Part shown: in pieces, positions 1 to 8,169 of the stretch | Layout: each line of letters starts with the position of its first letter | How positions within the stretch are numbered: position 1 is the first letter of the stretch | Assembly (NCBI GenBank): GCA_035604685.1 | Contig: DATNIB010000054.1 | Coordinates: 1 to 17,410, forward strand | Source of the DNA: DATNIB01 sp035604685 | Lineage (GTDB): Bacteria > Actinomycetota > Acidimicrobiia > Acidimicrobiales > RAAP-2 | Length of the DNA: 17,410 bases | Direction of reading: 5' to 3' | Notes under the pieces: model-generated | What the model was told of the DNA's origin: nothing | The model's input: the letters and a program-made list of their open reading frames with translations, nothing else | Databases searched by the model: none | Made by a program: the position numbers and the translations under genes

Positions 1-352
<352 letters not shown>

Positions 353-450
353 CCGTCGCCACCAGTCTGCCAGGGTGCCCGGCCCTCGGCCGCCGGCGTC
401 GAGGGGGCGCTCCGCGTGGCCACGGCGGTGGTTCTGCCGCAGCCCCTCGG

Positions 451-456
451 TAGGGT
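451..456 (+). promoter_or_regulatory. Candidate -10 box for a leaderless xseA transcript
   Basis: TAGGGT ends six bases before the ATG at 463, so a transcript started from it would begin at or next to the A of the start codon. The same hexamer is found upstream of the glpD leader ORF. No good -35 is seen. The following GGTGAGG could instead be read as a Shine-Dalgarno, although it would lie very close to the ATG, so the call is tentative. Confidence 0.5.
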
Positions 457-462
457 GAGGTC

Positions 463-1827
463 ATGGCCGGCGCGGAGACACTGCTGGGCGAGGAGCGACC
501 CGACGTCGTCTCCATCGTCGAGCTCTACAACCGAGTGGACCGCGCCCTCGCCGAGGCGTTCCCGCGGAACCAACCGGTGTGGGTCCGAGGCGAGGTGCAG
601 ACCTTCTCGGACCGGACCGGCCACTGCTACGTGGACCTGGTCGATCCGGACACCGGGCGCGACCGCCAGGCGCCGGTGCTGAAGGTGAAGTGCTGGCGCC
701 AGACCTGGACCCCGCTCAAGGCGACGCTCCGGCGCGAGGGGATCGAGTTGCAGCCGGGGATGGTCGTGGTGCTGCGCGGCGTGGTCGACTTCTACCGGGC
801 GCGGGCCGAGGTCGGCTTCGTCATGACCGACGTCGACGTGACGGCGCTCCTCGGCCGGGTCGCCGCGCTGCGGACGGCGCTCGTCGAGAAGCTGCGCAGC
901 GAGGGGTTGCTCGAGGCCAACGCCGCCCTCATGGTTCCGGCCGTGCCGCTGCACCTTGGGCTGGTGGCGAGTCCGGGCACCGAGGGCTATCGGGACTTCC
1001 TGACCCAGCTCGAGCGATCCGGGCTGGCCTTTCGGGTCGCCCTGGCCAAGGCGTCGGTGCAGGGGACGGGCGCCCCGGGCGCCATCGCCCGCGCCATCCG
1101 CCGGCTGGGTGCGGCCGGCTGCGATGTCCTGGTGGTCGTCCGGGGCGGGGGGTCCAAGGCGGACCTGGCGGCCTTCGACACCGAGCCGGTGGCCCGTGCC
1201 GTCGCCACGGCGCCGGTCCCGGTCTGGACCGGCATCGGGCACACCGGCGACGAGTCGTTGGCCGACATCGTCGCCCACCGCGCCTGGCACACCCCGACCG
1301 AGTGCGGCCGGGCGCTCGCCACCGTCGTCGCCGAGTGGTGGGACGGCTGCGTGGTGCGGGCCGCGGGCACGCTGACCCGACGGTCGGTCGAGGTGCTCGA
1401 CGGGGCGGCGACCGATGCCCGGTCGTCGCGGACGCGCCTCAGTGGTTCGGCGCGCCAGCAGCTCCGGCGGCATCGGGCCCACCTCGGCCGCGCCGCGCTG
1501 ACCGCCGCCCGGGCCGGGCCGAGGTCCACGCTCGCCGCTCACGACTCGCTGCACGAGCGGCGAGCCCGGGTGAGCACGTCGGTGCGGGGGCAGTTGGCCG
1601 GGGCCGAGGACCGCACCGAGGGCTGGCGCCGACTGCTGGCCGCCTACGACATCGACCGCCAGCTCGAGCGCGGCTACACGCTGACGCTGGACGCCGCGGG
1701 CCGCCTGCTGCGATCGGCCGGCTCGCTGACTCCGGGTCAGGTGCTTGTCACGCGCTTCGCCGACGGCACGGCGCAATCGGTGGTCGAATCGGCGGACGGG
1801 ACGGGGGAGAGGAGCGACGATGGGTGA
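463..1827 (+). CDS. xseA: Exodeoxyribonuclease VII large subunit
   Basis: Catalytic subunit of exonuclease VII, a cytoplasmic metal-independent nuclease that degrades single-stranded DNA in both directions and helps in repair and mutation avoidance. The 454-residue product has the N-terminal OB-fold (about residues 17-125, with VWVRGEV at 39-45) and then the Exonuc_VII_L core from about 135. Core motifs are RGGGSKADLAAFDTE (227-241) and GIGHTGDESLADIVAHRAWHTPTE (257-280), matching the family RGGGS..DL..F and GH..D...D..A pattern. The region after 290 is rich in Arg/Ala/Glu helix, as expected for the coiled-coil arm that binds the small subunits. The length is normal. The ATG at 463 fits the family N terminus and the -10 box just ahead. 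Its end overlaps xseB by eight bases, so the pair is translationally coupled. Confidence 0.96.
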   Translation: MAGAETLLGEERPDVVSIVELYNRVDRALAEAFPRNQPVWVRGEVQTFSDRTGHCYVDLVDPDTGRDRQAPVLKVKCWRQTWTPLKATLRREGIELQPGMVVVLRGVVDFYRARAEVGFVMTDVDVTALLGRVAALRTALVEKLRSEGLLEANAALMVPAVPLHLGLVASPGTEGYRDFLTQLERSGLAFRVALAKASVQGTGAPGAIARAIRRLGAAGCDVLVVVRGGGSKADLAAFDTEPVARAVATAPVPVWTGIGHTGDESLADIVAHRAWHTPTECGRALATVVAEWWDGCVVRAAGTLTRRSVEVLDGAATDARSSRTRLSGSARQQLRRHRAHLGRAALTAARAGPRSTLAAHDSLHERRARVSTSVRGQLAGAEDRTEGWRRLLAAYDIDRQLERGYTLTLDAAGRLLRSAGSLTPGQVLVTRFADGTAQSVVESADGTGERSDDG

Positions 1828-2098
1828 CGCCGAGACGCCGGTGAGCGAGCTCAGCTACACGGAGGCCAGCCGCGAGCTCGACGAGATCGTGGCGTTCTTT
1901 GAGCAGCGCGAGGTCGACGTCGACCAGCTGGTGTCCCGTCTCGAGCGGGCCAGCGCCATCGTCGACGAGCTCGACCGCCGGCTCCGCCACACCCGGGCCC
2001 AGGTCGAAGAGCTGGTGCCCCGCCTCGAGGCGGCGGTGGTCGAGTTGGACGCCGAGGGCGGCACCGACACGGGCGAGCGTCCCGCGGGGCTCTTCTGA
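1820..2098 (+). CDS. xseB: Exodeoxyribonuclease VII small subunit
   Basis: Small helical subunit of exonuclease VII that packs in several copies on the XseA arm. The start is the ATG at 1820, preceded by the purine-rich GGGGGAGAGGAG; a longer open frame exists upstream, but its extra 25 residues are basic, unlike the family, and lie inside xseA. The 92-residue protein shows the family pattern LSYTEASRELDEIVAFFEQ (11-29), then VDVDQLVSRLERASAIVDEL and a long amphipathic helix to about residue 78. The C-terminal tail is acidic and Gly-rich. It overlaps xseA by 8 bases and its TGA shares a base with the ATG of the next gene (TGATG), placing all three genes in one coupled operon. Confidence 0.93.
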   Translation: MGDAETPVSELSYTEASRELDEIVAFFEQREVDVDQLVSRLERASAIVDELDRRLRHTRAQVEELVPRLEAAVVELDAEGGTDTGERPAGLF

Positions 2099-2814
2099 TG
2101 ACGCCCGACCGCCTCTACTTCCGCCAGCTGCTGTCGGGCCGGGACTTCGCGCTCGACGATCCGATCGCGCGCCAGATGGTGAACTTCGCCTACCTGGTGG
2201 GCGATCGGGAACGCGGCGAGGCTCTCGTCGTCGACCCGGCCTACGCCGTGGGTGAGCTGCTTGACGTGCTGGCCGCCGACGACATGCGCTGCGTCGGCGT
2301 CTTGGCCACCCACTACCACGCCGACCACGTCGGCGGCCACCTCGGCTCGTGGACCATCGAGGGCCTGGCCGACCTGCTGGCGCTGGTGGACGTCCCGGTG
2401 CACCTCCAGCGGGCCGAGGTCCCCTGGGTCACCCGCACGACCGGGGTCGAGGCCGCCCAGCTGGTCGCCCACGACGGGAGCGACATCGTCTCGGTCGGCG
2501 ACGTCCACGTCGAGCTGGTGCACACCCCGGGCCACACGCCCGGAAGCCAGTGCTTCCTCGTCGAGGGCCGCCTGGTGTCGGGCGACACGCTCTTCCTCGA
2601 CGGCTGCGGCCGCACCGACCTGCCGGGCAGCGACTCGGCCGCCATGTACGAGTCGCTCACGACCCGTCTCGCGCGCGTCCCCGACGACACCGTGCTCTAC
2701 CCGGGCCACGCCTACTCGCCCGAGCCGTCGGCGCCGATGGGGCTCGTGCGCCGCCAGAACTTCGTCCTCGCCCCCCGCTCGGTGGACGACTGGCTGGCGA
2801 TGTTCGGCCGGTGA
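2098..2814 (+). CDS. Metallo-beta-lactamase-fold hydrolase (glyoxalase II / ETHE1-like)
   Basis: A 238-residue cytoplasmic MBL-fold protein of the glyoxalase II / persulfide dioxygenase branch. The metal-binding set is complete: THYHADH at 71-77 (H72, H74, D76, H77), HTPGH with H146, SGD with D163, and YPGH with H204. The segment GDTLFLDGCGRTDLPGSD (162-179) resembles the GCGRTD block of ETHE1-type persulfide dioxygenases as well as hydroxyacylglutathione hydrolases. Actinobacteria generally use mycothiol, so a thioester of that thiol, or a persulfide, would be a plausible substrate; this is inference. It is translationally coupled to xseB upstream (TGATG) and to the FAD reductase downstream (GTGA). 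Which reaction it catalyses cannot be told from the sequence. Confidence 0.88.
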   Translation: MTPDRLYFRQLLSGRDFALDDPIARQMVNFAYLVGDRERGEALVVDPAYAVGELLDVLAADDMRCVGVLATHYHADHVGGHLGSWTIEGLADLLALVDVPVHLQRAEVPWVTRTTGVEAAQLVAHDGSDIVSVGDVHVELVHTPGHTPGSQCFLVEGRLVSGDTLFLDGCGRTDLPGSDSAAMYESLTTRLARVPDDTVLYPGHAYSPEPSAPMGLVRRQNFVLAPRSVDDWLAMFGR

Positions 2815-4067
2815 CGGCCGCCGAGGGCCTGGGGCCAGCTGACACCGTGGTCGTGGTTGGCGCCTCGGTCGGCGGGCTGCGGAGCGTCGAAGCGCTCCGG
2901 GCCGGCGGCTTCGGTGGCCGGTTGGTCCTGGTGGGGGAGGAGACCAACCTCCCCTACGACCGTCCGCCGCTCTCCAAGCAGGTGCTGGCCGGCACCTGGC
3001 CCCCCGAGCGGGCCACGATCACCGACGACGAGAAGCTGGCGGCCTTGGGGCTCGACCTCCGGCTCGGCCATCGCGCCGGCTCCTTCGACGCCGCGGCGCG
3101 CCGGGTCACGCTCGACGACGGCACCGCGCTCGAGGCGGACGCGGTGGTGCTGGCGACCGGCGCGGCCCCGCGGCACCTGGGGGGCACCGAGGGCAACGAC
3201 GGCGTGCTGGTGCTGCGGACGCTGGAGGATTCGCTGCGGCTGCGGGCGCGCGTGCTGGCCCTCGGCCCCGGGTGCCGGGTCGTCGTCATCGGTGCCGGCT
3301 TCATCGGGTCGGAGGTCGCGTCGACCTGTCTCGACCTCGGCTGCGCGGTAACGGTGCTCGAGGGGTTCGACGTCCCGCTCCAGCGCGCGCTCGGCCCGGT
3401 GGTCGGGGCCGCCTGCGGCACGCTGCACACCGAGGCGGGCGTCGACCTGCGGACAGGCGTCGGGGTGAGCGCGGTGCGCGCGCCGGGCGCGTCCTCGGGT
3501 TCGGCCGACCGAGACGGTGCGGCGGGCCGGGTCGAGCTGGCCGACGGGACCTCGGTGCCGGCCGACGTGGTGGTGGTCGGGATCGGCGTGGCGCCGGCCA
3601 CCGAGTGGCTGGAGGGCTCGGGACTCACCCTCGACAACGGAGTGGTCTGCGACGAGGCCCTGTTCGCGGCCGACCGCGTCGTGGCCATCGGCGACCTCGC
3701 CCGCTTCCCCTACCGCGACCTGCCGACCCGCATCGAGCACTGGCAGATGGCAACCGACATGGCCCGCGCCGCCGCGCTCAGCCTGCTGGCCGGGCGCAGG
3801 GACGCGCCGACATTCGCGCCGGTCCCCTACTTCTGGTCGGACCAGTACAAGGTGAAGCTGCAGATGCTCGGCCACCCGGACGCGGAGGACGAGGTCGCGG
3901 TCGTCGATGGCACCCTCGAGTCCCACCGCTTCGTCGCCCTCTACGGCCGGGGCGCCGCCCTCACCGGGGCCCTGGCCATCGGCCGGCCCCGCCAACTCAT
4001 GTCCTACCGGCCCCTGCTCGCGGCCGGGGCGAGCTTCGAGGAGGCCCTGGCCCACCCGGTGGGCTGA
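2811..4067 (+). CDS. FAD-dependent NAD(P)H oxidoreductase, ferredoxin/rubredoxin reductase type
   Basis: A 418-residue flavoprotein of the BphA4/putidaredoxin-reductase family, which passes electrons from NAD(P)H to a small iron-sulfur or rubredoxin carrier. The first dinucleotide site is VVVVGASVGGLRS (13-25) for FAD. LPYDRPPLSK (47-56) is the usual following block. The second site VVVIGAGFIGSEVAS (157-171) is followed by an acidic residue at the end of beta2 (E184 in TVLEGFD), favouring NADH. VVAIGDLARF (290-299) binds the FAD ribityl, and RIEHWQMATDMARAAA plus YFWSDQYKVKLQMLG mark the C-terminal Reductase_C domain. The GTG at 2811 overlaps the previous stop (GTGA) and gives the normal N terminus; the frame stays open upstream but lies inside the MBL gene. 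No ferredoxin gene is nearby, so the partner is unknown. Its last 71 bases overlap the convergent transglutaminase gene. Confidence 0.92.
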   Translation: MTAAEGLGPADTVVVVGASVGGLRSVEALRAGGFGGRLVLVGEETNLPYDRPPLSKQVLAGTWPPERATITDDEKLAALGLDLRLGHRAGSFDAAARRVTLDDGTALEADAVVLATGAAPRHLGGTEGNDGVLVLRTLEDSLRLRARVLALGPGCRVVVIGAGFIGSEVASTCLDLGCAVTVLEGFDVPLQRALGPVVGAACGTLHTEAGVDLRTGVGVSAVRAPGASSGSADRDGAAGRVELADGTSVPADVVVVGIGVAPATEWLEGSGLTLDNGVVCDEALFAADRVVAIGDLARFPYRDLPTRIEHWQMATDMARAAALSLLAGRRDAPTFAPVPYFWSDQYKVKLQMLGHPDAEDEVAVVDGTLESHRFVALYGRGAALTGALAIGRPRQLMSYRPLLAAGASFEEALAHPVG

Positions 4068-6162
4068 GCGGCCTCCGGCCGCCGACGCGCAGGCGCCGTG
4101 CCTGGCGGGCCAGCCGCCGGGCATCGGCCACCAGCACGCGCCGGGTGGCGGCGTCGGGGACGCAGAGGCCGTAGGCGGCCTCCTCGGCCATGGCCGCCAG
4201 GTCGCGGGCAGACGGCAACCAGGCCACCGACGCGCCGACCTTGGCTTCGGCGCGCTCGTCGATGCGCGCGGCCACGTCCATGATCGTGTCGTGCGCGCGC
4301 ACGGGGAGGCGCGCCCGGCGCGCCGCCTCCTCGAGCTCGTGGCACAGGCGCGCCGGGAAGGCGAGGCGGACCCGGCGCCAGCGTCGGCGGCCGGCCCACA
4401 GCGCGCCGAGCACGGCGAGAGTCGCCGCCAGCGGGACGAGCGGGATCCGGTGCAGCGCGCCCAGGGCGTCGTGCAGCAGGGCCGCGGCCGGCGTCGGATT
4501 GGCGAGCGGCACCTCGGCCGTCGGGTCGAAGCTCTGCCAGCCGTAGCCGGGGAACCAGACCTGGACCCAGGCGTGGGCGTCGTTGGCCTGGACGTCGTAG
4601 AGGTCGGTGATTGGGTTGTAGGGCCCCGGCACGTACCCGGTGGCCTCGCGGGCCGGGACGTCGAGCGTGCGCAGCATGACGGCTAGCGCGGTCGAGATCT
4701 GCTCGCAGAAGCCGCGGCGGTTGCCGAAGAGGAACTCGGTGACCGTGTCCTGCCCGGCCGAGAGCGGCGGGATCTGCGTCGTGTACCTCGTGTGGGCGCC
4801 GATCCACCGCTCGAGCGCCGCCACCTTGCCGTAGAGGGTGGGCACCGACTGCGTGATCTGCCGGGCCAGCGCCGCCACCCGCGGGTAGGCGTGGGGGAGC
4901 TGGGTGAAGCGCGCGCGATCGGGGGCCGCCAGCGACACGAACGGGCTGGCCGCACTGCCGTCCGCCGAGAGCTCGGCGGCGGTCGCCGCGGCGATCGAGG
5001 ACTCGACCGTGTACACCGTCCCCGCGCCCATGGACGTCCCCGAGCGGACGTTGCCGTCGCGGTTGACGAAGAGCCGGGGGGCCGGGAACCACACCTCGCT
5101 CGCCTCCGCCGCGTGGAAGATCAGGTTGGGACCGTCCTGCGCCAAATAGAAGGTCTGGATGTCGGGTGCGCCGGCGCGCAGCGCGCCGGCCGAGGTCGGC
5201 AGCAAGAAGGCGGGCGGGGTGCGCAGCACCTGCCAGGTCGCCGCGTGCGCGGGCGCCTGCTCGGTCCAGGTCCGCCCGTCCCAGTGGTCGAAGGTCTCGG
5301 CGATCCAGAAGGAGGGTCGGTCGGCGCGGACCCGGAGCACGACCTCGTTGCCGAGCGTGCCGCGGATGGCGGTGTCGAGGGGCCCCGCGAAGCCGAGGAA
5401 GCCGCCGATGCGGGTCCGCCCCGACGGCGCGGCCGCGTGCACCGGTTGCTCTGCGCCCGACGCGTTGCCCTCCAGGGTGCCAACACCGCCGAGGGGCACG
5501 TCGCCCGCCAGCGACGAGGTCAGCGTGACCGCGCTCGAGGGGCGGGGGGCCGGCAGCACCAGCACGAAGAGGAGGCCGACCAGCAGCACGAATACCCCGG
5601 AGAACACGAGCGAGCGGGCGGCGATGCGTGCCCGGCCGGCCATCGAGCTCCACATCGCGGCCAGGCCGACCAGCCCGAAGACGGCCCAGACGATGACCGC
5701 CAGGCCGAACGTGACGTCGACGGCCTGAGCCGCCGCGGCCGCCATGAGGGTGGCCGAGCCGGCCATCGAGAAGGACAGGTCCCGGCGCGACGGCACGTCG
5801 AAGGAGTGGGTGACCTGGATCCAGGTGAACAGGACGGCGAGCGGCCGCTCCACCGCGCCGAGGTTGGCGGCCCCGCCCAGGCGTTCGACCGAGAAGAAGA
5901 ACCAGAGGAAGGCCGCCAGTGCACTCAGCGCCAGGATGCCCTTCAGCCAGGGGAGCGGATGGGTCCGGCGGGCGTAGGAGAACCCGTTGCCGGCCAGCAC
6001 GGCCCCGCCGGCGAACAAGGCCAGCGGCGCCGACAGCTCCCCCTGGCCGAAGCAGGCCGCGATGGCGACCAGCACCGTGCCGGTGGCGGCCACGCGCAGC
6101 GTGATCGAGTGCTCGGGCTCGCCGGGGCGGTTGGCCCGCTTGATCCGCTCGACCAGGCTCAT
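3997..6162 (-). CDS. Membrane transglutaminase-like protein (TgpA / DUF3488-Transglut_core-DUF4129)
   Basis: A 721-residue membrane-anchored protein with the architecture of TgpA-type transglutaminases. About six or seven hydrophobic helices occupy residues 21-204 (DUF3488 region). A long extracytoplasmic part follows with the Cys-His-Asp triad of Transglut_core: GFCEQ (C486), AHAWV (H530) and SFDPT (D546). There is one more membrane helix at about 573-591, then a cytoplasmic DUF4129-like segment. WDGRTW (294-299) is a usual family block. The ATG at 6162 forms an ATGA overlap with the DUF58 gene, so the longer upstream reading is rejected. The family is known as cysteine-protease-fold enzymes linked to MoxR and DUF58 genes; the substrate is unknown. 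The Pro/Arg-rich tail after about residue 690 is encoded over the end of the convergent reductase gene and is probably not conserved. Confidence 0.9.
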   Translation of the reverse strand: MSLVERIKRANRPGEPEHSITLRVAATGTVLVAIAACFGQGELSAPLALFAGGAVLAGNGFSYARRTHPLPWLKGILALSALAAFLWFFFSVERLGGAANLGAVERPLAVLFTWIQVTHSFDVPSRRDLSFSMAGSATLMAAAAAQAVDVTFGLAVIVWAVFGLVGLAAMWSSMAGRARIAARSLVFSGVFVLLVGLLFVLVLPAPRPSSAVTLTSSLAGDVPLGGVGTLEGNASGAEQPVHAAAPSGRTRIGGFLGFAGPLDTAIRGTLGNEVVLRVRADRPSFWIAETFDHWDGRTWTEQAPAHAATWQVLRTPPAFLLPTSAGALRAGAPDIQTFYLAQDGPNLIFHAAEASEVWFPAPRLFVNRDGNVRSGTSMGAGTVYTVESSIAAATAAELSADGSAASPFVSLAAPDRARFTQLPHAYPRVAALARQITQSVPTLYGKVAALERWIGAHTRYTTQIPPLSAGQDTVTEFLFGNRRGFCEQISTALAVMLRTLDVPAREATGYVPGPYNPITDLYDVQANDAHAWVQVWFPGYGWQSFDPTAEVPLANPTPAAALLHDALGALHRIPLVPLAATLAVLGALWAGRRRWRRVRLAFPARLCHELEEAARRARLPVRAHDTIMDVAARIDERAEAKVGASVAWLPSARDLAAMAEEAAYGLCVPDAATRRVLVADARRLARQARRLRVGGRRPLSPPGGPGPPRSSPRPRAGAGRT

Positions 6163-7091
6163 CGGGGGTGGCCGACCCAGGGAGAGGTCTGCGCCCGCGC
6201 CAGTCGCCGCCCCGCCTCGAGCGGCGTCGCCACCCGCCCCGACACCGTCCGGTCCACCTCGGTCGTGACGAGCTGCACGCTGCGGCCGCCGCGGAGCAGT
6301 CGCGCCGCGGTGGCGAGGGCCCGCTCGGCCGCGCGCTCGGCCGCCACCGGGTCCTCGGGCAGGACCACCGTGAGCGTGACCGACCCCTCGGCCGCCGCTT
6401 CCATCTCGCGGACCATCAGCGAACCCTGGTGCGCGGTGGCCGGCCAGTGGACCGAGCGGGGCGGGTCGCCGGCCACATACGGGCGGACACCGCGGGGCTC
6501 CCCGCTCCGGCGCTGCACGGCCAGCAGCGCCGCATCCCCGCCCGCGTCCGCCCGCCGTGGCGGCGTCGCCTGCGGGAGGCCGTGGCGGGGCGACACCGTG
6601 AGCGGCCGCACGAGGGGGAGGACGCGCCGGCTGGTCCACCAGAGGAGGCCGAAGGGGGCAGCCGAGGCCGTCTCGACCACGCAGGCGAGGAGGACCCCGC
6701 GGTGGTCGGGCACGATCCCGAGGCGCACCGGCTGGCGGCCGTTGGCGACGACGATCGGTCCGGGCGGGTCGATCGGACGCAGGCGCAGGGGGGCGTTCAC
6801 CTCGAGCTCGATGACCATCCCGCTCCCGGCCATGCCGTCGAGCGGGTTGTCGACGACCCGCAGGCGGGCGCGCCGGAGGTGCGCGGCCGGCCCGACCAAG
6901 CCGACGATGAGGAAGCCGCCGATCAGCGCGCCGAGGGACTGGACCCAGCCGTCCCCGCTGCTGTGCGCGACCGCGACCCAGGCGCCGAGCACCGTGAGGG
7001 CGGCCAGCACCGGGCCGACGATCTTCTCGGGGCGCGGCCGCGCGCCTCGCGGGCGGTCGCGACGGGCGGCCCGCGCCTCGCCCGGGCTCAC
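6159..7091 (-). CDS. DUF58 domain protein
   Basis: A 310-residue protein with two hydrophobic segments near the N terminus (about 26-43 and 52-70) and a C-terminal DUF58 domain. The domain signature is clear: RSGEPRGVRPYVAGDPPRSV (195-214), then HWPATAHQGSLMVRE, which matches the family pattern G.f.g.R.Y..GD..R.I.W...A....L.V.e. The GTG at 7091 overlaps the moxR stop as GTGA and gives a sensible N terminus; the frame stays open further upstream but only inside moxR. DUF58 proteins are found between MoxR ATPases and membrane transglutaminases in many bacteria and are thought to act with them, perhaps as a von Willebrand-like scaffold. The exact function is not known. Confidence 0.9.
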   Translation of the reverse strand: MSPGEARAARRDRPRGARPRPEKIVGPVLAALTVLGAWVAVAHSSGDGWVQSLGALIGGFLIVGLVGPAAHLRRARLRVVDNPLDGMAGSGMVIELEVNAPLRLRPIDPPGPIVVANGRQPVRLGIVPDHRGVLLACVVETASAAPFGLLWWTSRRVLPLVRPLTVSPRHGLPQATPPRRADAGGDAALLAVQRRSGEPRGVRPYVAGDPPRSVHWPATAHQGSLMVREMEAAAEGSVTLTVVLPEDPVAAERAAERALATAARLLRGGRSVQLVTTEVDRTVSGRVATPLEAGRRLARAQTSPWVGHPR

Positions 7092-8092
7092 GGGCGCGGG
7101 GCGGCGACCGTGCTCAAGGCGGCGACGACGACCGACGCGCCCATGCGCAGATCGCCGTCGGTCACGAGGCGGTGCGCCAGCGTCGGGACCGCCACGGCGC
7201 GCACGTCGTCGGGCGAGATGTAGTCGCGACCGTCGAGCAGGGCGCGCGCCTGGGCCGAGCGCACGACCGTGATCGACGCGCGCGGGCTGGCGCCGAGGCG
7301 GACGCCCGGGGCGATCCGGGTGGCGCGGCAGATGGCCACCGCGTACTCGGCCACCGGGGTGGCGACGTGGATGGCGCGGGTGGCCGCGATGGCCTCGCGC
7401 CACCGGCCGGCGTCGCAGACGGCGCCGAGGCCGCCGAGCGCCTCCCGGCCGCCCTGCCCGAGGGCCAGCTGCGCCTCGGTGGCGGCGGACGGGTAGCCGA
7501 TGGCGATCGACAGCGCGAAGCGGTCGAGCTGGCTCTCGACCAGCGGGAAGGTGCCGAGCTGGCCGACCGGGTTCTGGGTGGCGATGACCAAGTGCGGCTC
7601 GGGGAGGGGCCAGGTCTTGCCGTCGACCGACACCTGTCGCTCCTCCATCGTCTCGAGCAGCGCCGACTGGGTGCGCGGCGGGGTGCGGTTGAGCTCGTCG
7701 ACGAGGACGACGTGGGAGAAGACGGGGCCCGGCCGGAACTCCCAGCTCCCGCTCTCCCCGCTGTAGACGGTCACGCCCGTCACGTCGCTCGGCAAGAGGT
7801 CGGGGTGCCCCTGGATGCGCGACAGGTCGACGCCGAGGGAGATGGCGAGGCTCTGCGCGAGCACCGTCTTGCCGACCCCGGGCACGTCCTCGATCAAGAG
7901 GTGCCCGCCCGAGAGCGTCGCGATGACGGCCACGGTGACCGCGTCCTGCGAGCCGAGCAGGATCTGCCCCAGGTTGGCGTGGAGGGCCCGGGCCAGCGCC
8001 GTCGCCGTCCGGCGCGCCACGGGTTCGACCGTTTGGGGTTCGTCGGCGTGGGCCCGCCCGGACAGCTCCGCCCTCGACGCCAGCTCGGTCAT
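7088..8092 (-). CDS. MoxR-family AAA+ ATPase
   Basis: A 334-residue AAA+ ATPase of the MoxR group, thought to act as a chaperone that matures or activates partner proteins. The N-terminal 25 residues are variable. Walker A is EDVPGVGKT (68-76), Walker B is VVLVDELNRTPP (128-139), and ALLETMEERQV and sensor-1 VIATQNP (169-175) follow, then the arginine-finger block FPLVESQLDRF (182-192). YISPDDVRAVAVPTLAHRL lies in the lid domain. The ATG at 8092 is preceded by CAGGGAG at a good Shine-Dalgarno distance; a longer frame upstream reads Arg/Gly-rich and is not used. The gene opens the MoxR-DUF58-transglutaminase unit, 77 bases after the FGGY kinase stop on the same strand. It may have its own promoter in that gap or be read through from the glp genes. 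Confidence 0.95.
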   Translation of the reverse strand: MTELASRAELSGRAHADEPQTVEPVARRTATALARALHANLGQILLGSQDAVTVAVIATLSGGHLLIEDVPGVGKTVLAQSLAISLGVDLSRIQGHPDLLPSDVTGVTVYSGESGSWEFRPGPVFSHVVLVDELNRTPPRTQSALLETMEERQVSVDGKTWPLPEPHLVIATQNPVGQLGTFPLVESQLDRFALSIAIGYPSAATEAQLALGQGGREALGGLGAVCDAGRWREAIAATRAIHVATPVAEYAVAICRATRIAPGVRLGASPRASITVVRSAQARALLDGRDYISPDDVRAVAVPTLAHRLVTDGDLRMGASVVVAALSTVAAPRP

Positions 8093-8108
8093 GCACGCTC
8101 CCTGGACA

Positions 8109-8126
8109 CGTCGGCCGCCCCCGACG
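8109..8126 (-). other. Hairpin in the moxR leader
   Basis: Minus-strand CGTCGG and CCGACG form a perfect six-base stem around a GGGCGG loop, ending 17 bases before the moxR start and about 45 bases after the FGGY kinase stop. There is no T-run, so it is not a standard terminator. It could end or weaken readthrough from the glp genes or shape the moxR 5' leader. A minus-strand GAGAAT at 8154-8149 is a possible -10 upstream of it. Confidence 0.35.
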
Positions 8127-8169
8127 GCTGCGCTCGCGGCCGGGCGCCATTCTCCCGCGCCGGGGGGCC

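Noticed and set aside
579..1844. Plus-strand frame overlapping xseA in another phase
   Set aside because: Low-complexity Arg/Gly/Ala product inside a clear xseA reading frame, no ribosome site.
2712..4124. Long minus-strand frame opposite the FAD reductase
   Set aside because: Reads as His/Arg/Gly-rich low complexity; the plus strand encodes an intact flavoprotein.
4792..7272. 826-codon plus-strand frame opposite the transglutaminase and DUF58 genes
   Set aside because: Composition is typical of an antisense shadow and it crosses two well-supported minus-strand genes.
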